The position numbers and the translations under genes are program-made. Of a stretch of DNA of 9,284 nt, positions 6,632 through 9,284 are shown one piece after another. The stretch is from an uncultured Faecalibacterium sp. (GTDB taxonomy: Bacteria > Bacillota > Clostridia > Oscillospirales > Ruminococcaceae). The number at the start of each line of letters is the position of its first letter. Position 1 is the first letter of the stretch. The notes below the pieces were generated by a model, which ran no database searches, had not been told where the DNA came from, and was given only the letters and a program-made list of their open reading frames with translations. Location of the stretch: positions 1 through 9,284 of the forward strand of contig CAKSZM010000072.1 in assembly GCA_934525735.1 (NCBI GenBank), written 5' to 3'.

Positions 6632-7546
6632 TTATTTGGTGAAGATCTGGATCCACTGATGGCCCCAGGTGCTGGAGCTGTTGTAGTAGTAGCCAACGCC
6701 CATCTTGCGGGCTTCGGAGTTCATCCAGGCCTTGACGACCTCTTCGGGAGAGACACTGCCCCAGGCGGCATTCTCGCCGGTAGGAGCATCCTTCACACCG
6801 TACTCGTTGAGCACGGTGAAGCACTTGGTGCCATCGGGACGGGTGTGGGAATTCACGGTTACGATTTCTTCAGCACGCTTCTGAGCAGCTGCGGTGAGGT
6901 TTGCATCGCCCATGACCAGGGGCTGCAGGCCGTACTTTGCACGCTCGGCGTTGACCAGATCCAGCACTTCCTGACGGTAGTCGCTGGTGTAGGAGTTTTC
7001 GGGGTAAGAGAAGATCAGCACCCAGTAGTTGTTGTAGGCGCCGCCCTCGTAATGGCCCACGCTCATGGTGGTCGCATCCGCATTCAGGATAGGCTCACGG
7101 GCGAAATCGAGTCTCATCCACTGATCCATAGCAGCGTCGGGAGTAGAAACGCCGGTCATGTAGTTCTCGCCGACCGACACATCATCGATGCCGTTCTCTG
7201 CGAAGACGGTGAAGTCGCGCTGACCATTGGGACGGACGTAGGAGTAAGAGATTGCCAGCTCTTCGGCACGCTCCTGAGCAGCACCGTTGTGGCTGTTGTC
7301 GCCCAGCTGAACGGGGTTCAGGCCGGCCTTTGCGCGCTCCTTGTTGACCAGACGGAGGAAATCCTTCTGATAGATCTCGTCCTGGTAGCTGATGTAGAAG
7401 TTTTCTTCTTCGATGGAGGCGGAAACCGGAGCCTCAGCCTGTGCAGCACTTGCGGTCACGGGCTTGAGAGATGCGAAGCCAAAGACCACAGCCAGAGTCA
7501 TCGCCGCTGCTGCGATATTCTTAACGGAACGCATTTCGAGTTTCAT
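6632..7546 (-). CDS. Secreted protein with two tandem CAP (SCP/PR1-like) domains
   Basis: The 304-residue product begins with an export signal: basic MKLEMRSVKN, hydrophobic IAAAAMTLAVVFGFA, then cleavage probably after TASA or AQA (about 34-37). Two CAP domains follow, at about 57-183 and 190-304, each opening with a matching helix (DFLRLVNKERAKAGLNPVQL and EVLDLVNAERAKYGLQPLVM) and each retaining R-P-x-G and GEN. CAP domains are extracellular; some bind lipids or sterols, and bacterial roles vary, so no substrate is proposed. The usual His/Glu site is incomplete: repeat 1 has Tyr103 where repeat 2 keeps His234, and the second His is missing from both (DFAREPIL in repeat 1; a shortened WMNSEARKMGVG in repeat 2). 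There is no LPXTG motif, repeats for wall binding or C-terminal membrane helix, so the protein is likely released. The start at 7546 is set by GGAGG seven bases upstream; the frame stays open to 7636 without a comparable site. Confidence 0.92.
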   Translation of the reverse strand: MKLEMRSVKNIAAAAMTLAVVFGFASLKPVTASAAQAEAPVSASIEEENFYISYQDEIYQKDFLRLVNKERAKAGLNPVQLGDNSHNGAAQERAEELAISYSYVRPNGQRDFTVFAENGIDDVSVGENYMTGVSTPDAAMDQWMRLDFAREPILNADATTMSVGHYEGGAYNNYWVLIFSYPENSYTSDYRQEVLDLVNAERAKYGLQPLVMGDANLTAAAQKRAEEIVTVNSHTRPDGTKCFTVLNEYGVKDAPTGENAAWGSVSPEEVVKAWMNSEARKMGVGYYYNSSSTWGHQWIQIFTK

Positions 7547-7553
7547 AAGACAT

Positions 7554-7558
7554 CCTCC
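7554..7558 (-). promoter_or_regulatory. Ribosome binding site deciding the CAP-gene start
   Basis: GGAGG on the minus strand lies seven bases before the ATG at 7546, and that start places a normal signal peptide at the N-terminus. The in-frame ATG at 7636 would add 30 unlikely residues and falls inside the predicted operator region. Confidence 0.88.
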
Positions 7559-7626
7559 GGAAGCTTTTGCATATAAAAGCCGGTTTGCATTTGTGATTGG
7601 TTCCTTTGCAACTTGTCTGCAACGCT

Positions 7627-7659
7627 TTTGTTTCACAAACGCAACTCTTGTGTCACAAA
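7627..7659 (-). promoter_or_regulatory. Twin palindromic operator-like sites at the CAP-gene promoter
   Basis: The minus strand reads TTTGTGACACAAG (7647-7659) and TTTGTGAAACAAA (7627-7639), two 13-bp copies of one palindrome, starting exactly 20 bp apart. The first abuts the -10 box and covers the expected start site near 7653. The arrangement suggests cooperative binding of a dimeric repressor on one DNA face. The repeats are visible; the regulator is unknown. Confidence 0.4.
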
Positions 7660-7686
7660 AGTATCACAGAAACGTCTCACCGTCAA
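7660..7686 (-). promoter_or_regulatory. Candidate promoter of the CAP-domain gene
   Basis: The minus strand has TTGACG (7681-7686), a 15-bp spacer and GATACT (7660-7665) with a TG one base upstream, an extended -10 arrangement. The spacer is short, but the -35 box differs from consensus at one base only. The leader would be about 105 nt. Confidence 0.5.
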
Positions 7687-7888
7687 GGGATTTCAGTCGA
7701 TTTTTTCAAGGAAAAATACAAAAAAATCAAAATTGAAGGGTTTAAAAGCGTTTCATGAGTGCAACAAGCGTATCGCAGACGGTGCTTCGTATGTGAAATG
7801 CGTGTTGCAGTTCTCCTCAAAATCAGGGTTTCGTTACAATTTTGTGTTGCGTTTTGATTTTCGGAACGTTTTTGTGATGTTCCGTATT

Positions 7889-7918
7889 TGTATATTTCTG
7901 CATTTCAATTCATTTCAA
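7889..7918 (-). promoter_or_regulatory. Weak second promoter candidate upstream of the CAP gene
   Basis: TTGAAA (7913-7918), an 18-bp spacer and TATACA (7889-7894) lie on the minus strand. If used, the transcript would carry a leader of over 300 nt before the CAP gene. AT-rich DNA yields such matches by chance, so this is tentative. Confidence 0.25.
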
Positions 7919-7996
7919 TGTATAAATCGGAAGCGCAACACACAAATCCTCTGTTTTCTGTCCGTCGCTCGCTGCCCGCAGCCGCACTTCCGCAAC

Positions 7997-8035
7997 AAAA
8001 AAGGCAAGGCAGCTGCAAAATGCAGCCGTCCTGCC
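7997..8035 (-). terminator. Second intrinsic terminator downstream of etfA
   Basis: On the minus strand a 15-bp stem (8003-8017 with 8021-8035; one A-C mismatch and two G-U pairs) with a three-base loop is followed by T6 and TTGTTGC. It lies about 60 bp beyond the first terminator. It may be a back-up, or the end of a short independent RNA. Confidence 0.85.
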
Positions 8036-8093
8036 TCTTCCGGAAGCGCACGCAACTTCCCGCTATCCTCTCTCTGCTTGATAACAGTGCAAC

Positions 8094-8128
8094 AAAAAAA
8101 GGAGAGCGGCTCCGAAGAGCCGCCCTCC
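8094..8128 (-). terminator. Primary intrinsic terminator of etfA
   Basis: The minus strand shows a 12-bp stem, GGAGGGCGGCTC with GAGCCGCTCTCC (one G-U pair), closed by the very stable C-UUCG-G tetraloop and followed by T7. It begins 41 bases after the etfA stop codon. Confidence 0.96.
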
Positions 8129-8169
8129 CACAATTCAGGCGATACTATTGAAAAAGATGCTTCAAGCGA

Positions 8170-9264
8170 TCACTGAGCAGCCTTTGCTGCCTCGATCTGC
8201 TTGATCAGCTCGGGCACGACCTTGAACAGGTCGCCCACGATACCGTAGTCAGCCACACCGAAGATGGGTGCGCCCTCGTTCTTGTTGACAGCGATGATAC
8301 ACTCGGAATCCTGCATACCTGCGGTGTGCTGGATGGCGCCGGAAATGCCCAGAGCCACATAGATCTTGGGGTGCACGGTCTTGCCGGTCTGACCAACCTG
8401 ATGGTCAGCGCTCAGCCAGCCTGCATCGGTCACGGCACGGGAAGCGCCGACCACGCCGCCGCCCAGAGCGGCAGCCAGCTGCTCGGCCAGCTCGATGCCC
8501 TTGTTGACATCCTTGCTGATGCCGCGGCCCACGGAGACGATGACGTCTGCACCGATCAGGTCGACCAGCTTCTCAGCGGCCTTCTCCACGCTCAGCACTT
8601 CGGTCTTGATATCGTCAGCGGTCAGGCTGAAGGCGGGTTTCACGATCTGGCAGGCATCGGCCTTAGCCTGATCGAAGGGAGCCTTCTTCATGACGCCGGG
8701 ACGCACGGTAGACATCTGCGGACGGAAACGGGGGCAGATGATGGTAGCCATCAGATGGCCGCCGAATGCAGGACGGGTCATCTTCAGGTTGCGGTCTTCC
8801 ATATCGAATTTCTGCTTAGACAGGTCGATGGTGGAGCTCTCCTTCAGGAAGTCGATGTACTTTGCAGTGTCGATATCCAGATGGGTAGCATCAGCAGTCA
8901 GGCCGGTGTGTAGACGGGCTGCGCAGCGGGGGCCGAGATCACGGCCGATGTTGGTAGCGCCGATCAGCAGCACTTCGGGCTTGTACTCGTTGACCATGTC
9001 GCACACGACCTTAGCGTATGCGTCGGTGGTGTAATCCTTCAGCAGGGGGCTGTCGCAGACCATGACCTTATCGGCACCATAGCCGCCCAGCTCCTTGGCG
9101 ATGCCTTCCACGTTGTCGCCCAGCAGCAGGCCGGTGACTTCGCAGCCCAGCTCGTCAGCCAGCTTGCGGGCCTCGCTCACCAGCTCGAAATCAGTGGACA
9201 TCAGAGTGCCCTGGCGCTGCTCGCAGAAGACCCAGACGCCCTTGTATTCGTTAAAATCAGCCAT
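8170..9264 (-). CDS. etfA: Electron transfer flavoprotein, alpha subunit
   Basis: EtfA pairs with EtfB to form the FAD-containing flavoprotein that exchanges electrons with acyl-CoA dehydrogenases; in butyrate-forming Clostridia the complex usually works with butyryl-CoA dehydrogenase. The product is 364 residues. The N-terminal alpha/beta domain (1-210) contains VLLIGATNIGRDLGPRCAAR at 98-117. The C-terminal FAD domain has SVGRGIS at 244-250, ASRAVTDAGWL at 274-284, HQVGQTGK at 288-295, and the ETF-alpha signature from IYVALGISGAIQHTAG at 301-316 through IIAVN at 323-327. No N-terminal ferredoxin domain is present. The ATG at 9264 gives the usual MADFNEYKGVWVFCE start, with AAAGGAG 12 bases upstream and a second AGGA closer. 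The gene ends at a strong terminator, fitting last place in a bcd-etfB-etfA type operon, but the upstream genes are outside the window. Bifurcating activity is inferred, not shown. Confidence 0.96.
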   Translation of the reverse strand: MADFNEYKGVWVFCEQRQGTLMSTDFELVSEARKLADELGCEVTGLLLGDNVEGIAKELGGYGADKVMVCDSPLLKDYTTDAYAKVVCDMVNEYKPEVLLIGATNIGRDLGPRCAARLHTGLTADATHLDIDTAKYIDFLKESSTIDLSKQKFDMEDRNLKMTRPAFGGHLMATIICPRFRPQMSTVRPGVMKKAPFDQAKADACQIVKPAFSLTADDIKTEVLSVEKAAEKLVDLIGADVIVSVGRGISKDVNKGIELAEQLAAALGGGVVGASRAVTDAGWLSADHQVGQTGKTVHPKIYVALGISGAIQHTAGMQDSECIIAVNKNEGAPIFGVADYGIVGDLFKVVPELIKQIEAAKAAQ

Positions 9265-9284
9265 TGTAATCCTATGCTCCTTTC

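Larger units (their letters stand above)
7547..8093 (-). other. Long AT-rich intergenic region between etfA and the CAP gene
   Basis: I see no convincing protein gene in this stretch on either strand. It holds a promoter and a repeated palindrome for the CAP gene, a weaker second promoter candidate, the second of two terminators after etfA, and ten copies of GCAAC/GTTGC between 7608 and 8093. It also holds a tandem 10-bp repeat (CATTTCAATT, CATTTCAATG at 7901-7920) and an inverted repeat CGGAAC/GTTCCG (7862-7884). The base composition differs clearly from the GC-rich genes on both sides. Confidence 0.6.

Noticed and set aside
6623..7576. Plus-strand open frame opposite the CAP-domain gene
   Set aside because: Antisense shadow; the minus strand has a signal peptide, two CAP domains, a ribosome binding site and flanking promoter and terminator.
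7547..7636. Upstream extension of the CAP gene to the ATG at 7636
   Set aside because: It would place 30 polar residues before the signal peptide and overlap the twin palindrome. GGAGG before 7546 fits much better.
7613..8176. 187-codon plus-strand open frame in the etfA-CAP gap
   Set aside because: It needs a TTG start without a ribosome binding site, crosses two strong minus-strand terminators, runs into the end of etfA, and has no recognisable domain.
1..9284. Mobile elements, CRISPR arrays, tRNA or rRNA genes, toxin-antitoxin or defence genes
   Set aside because: I looked on both strands and saw no transposase, integrase, direct-repeat/spacer pattern, cloverleaf or defence-type domain. 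Gene content is housekeeping.

Overview
The window is a stretch of core bacterial chromosome. All seven genes I can support lie on the minus strand, so transcription runs from high to low coordinates. The set is SigA-type sigma factor, DnaG primase, a dNTPase, RpoB, a YigZ/IMPACT-family protein, a secreted CAP-domain protein and an electron-transfer flavoprotein alpha subunit. Together with strong AAGGAG/AGGAGG ribosome binding sites, GC-rich coding DNA, AT-rich intergenic DNA and the dgt-dnaG-rpoD order, this suggests a Clostridia member. A butyrate-forming gut Oscillospiraceae of the Faecalibacterium type is my best guess; the genus is an inference from protein character, not a search.

Layout in transcription order: etfA (9264-8170) ends at a very strong UUCG-loop terminator, with a second intrinsic terminator 60 bp further on. 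A long AT-rich intergenic region (7547-8169) then carries a promoter with a repeated palindrome for the CAP-protein gene (7546-6632), which has its own bidirectional terminator. yigZ (6504-5884, GTG start) is a single gene with an extended -10 promoter. Next is the operon dgt (5728-4730), dnaG (4702-2927), rpoD (2878-1799), closed by an intrinsic terminator. After a 455-bp gap with a near-consensus sigma-A promoter and a structured leader of about 190 nt, rpoB begins at 1343 and runs off the left edge after 447 codons.

Functionally, dgt-dnaG-rpoD joins dNTP hydrolysis, replication priming and the primary sigma factor in one transcript, and rpoB follows as the RNA polymerase beta subunit. rpoB has its own promoter here rather than lying directly behind rplJ/rplL. 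etfA probably belongs to an electron-bifurcating acyl-CoA dehydrogenase/ETF unit continuing past the right edge. The CAP protein is exported.

I see no mobile element, CRISPR array, tRNA, rRNA, phage gene or obvious new multi-gene system. The most interesting signals are non-coding: an RNA hairpin linking the dnaG stop codon to the rpoD ribosome binding site, mutually exclusive hairpins in the rpoB and dgt leaders, a twin palindrome at the CAP-gene promoter, and a dense cluster of GCAAC/GTTGC motifs between etfA and the CAP gene.
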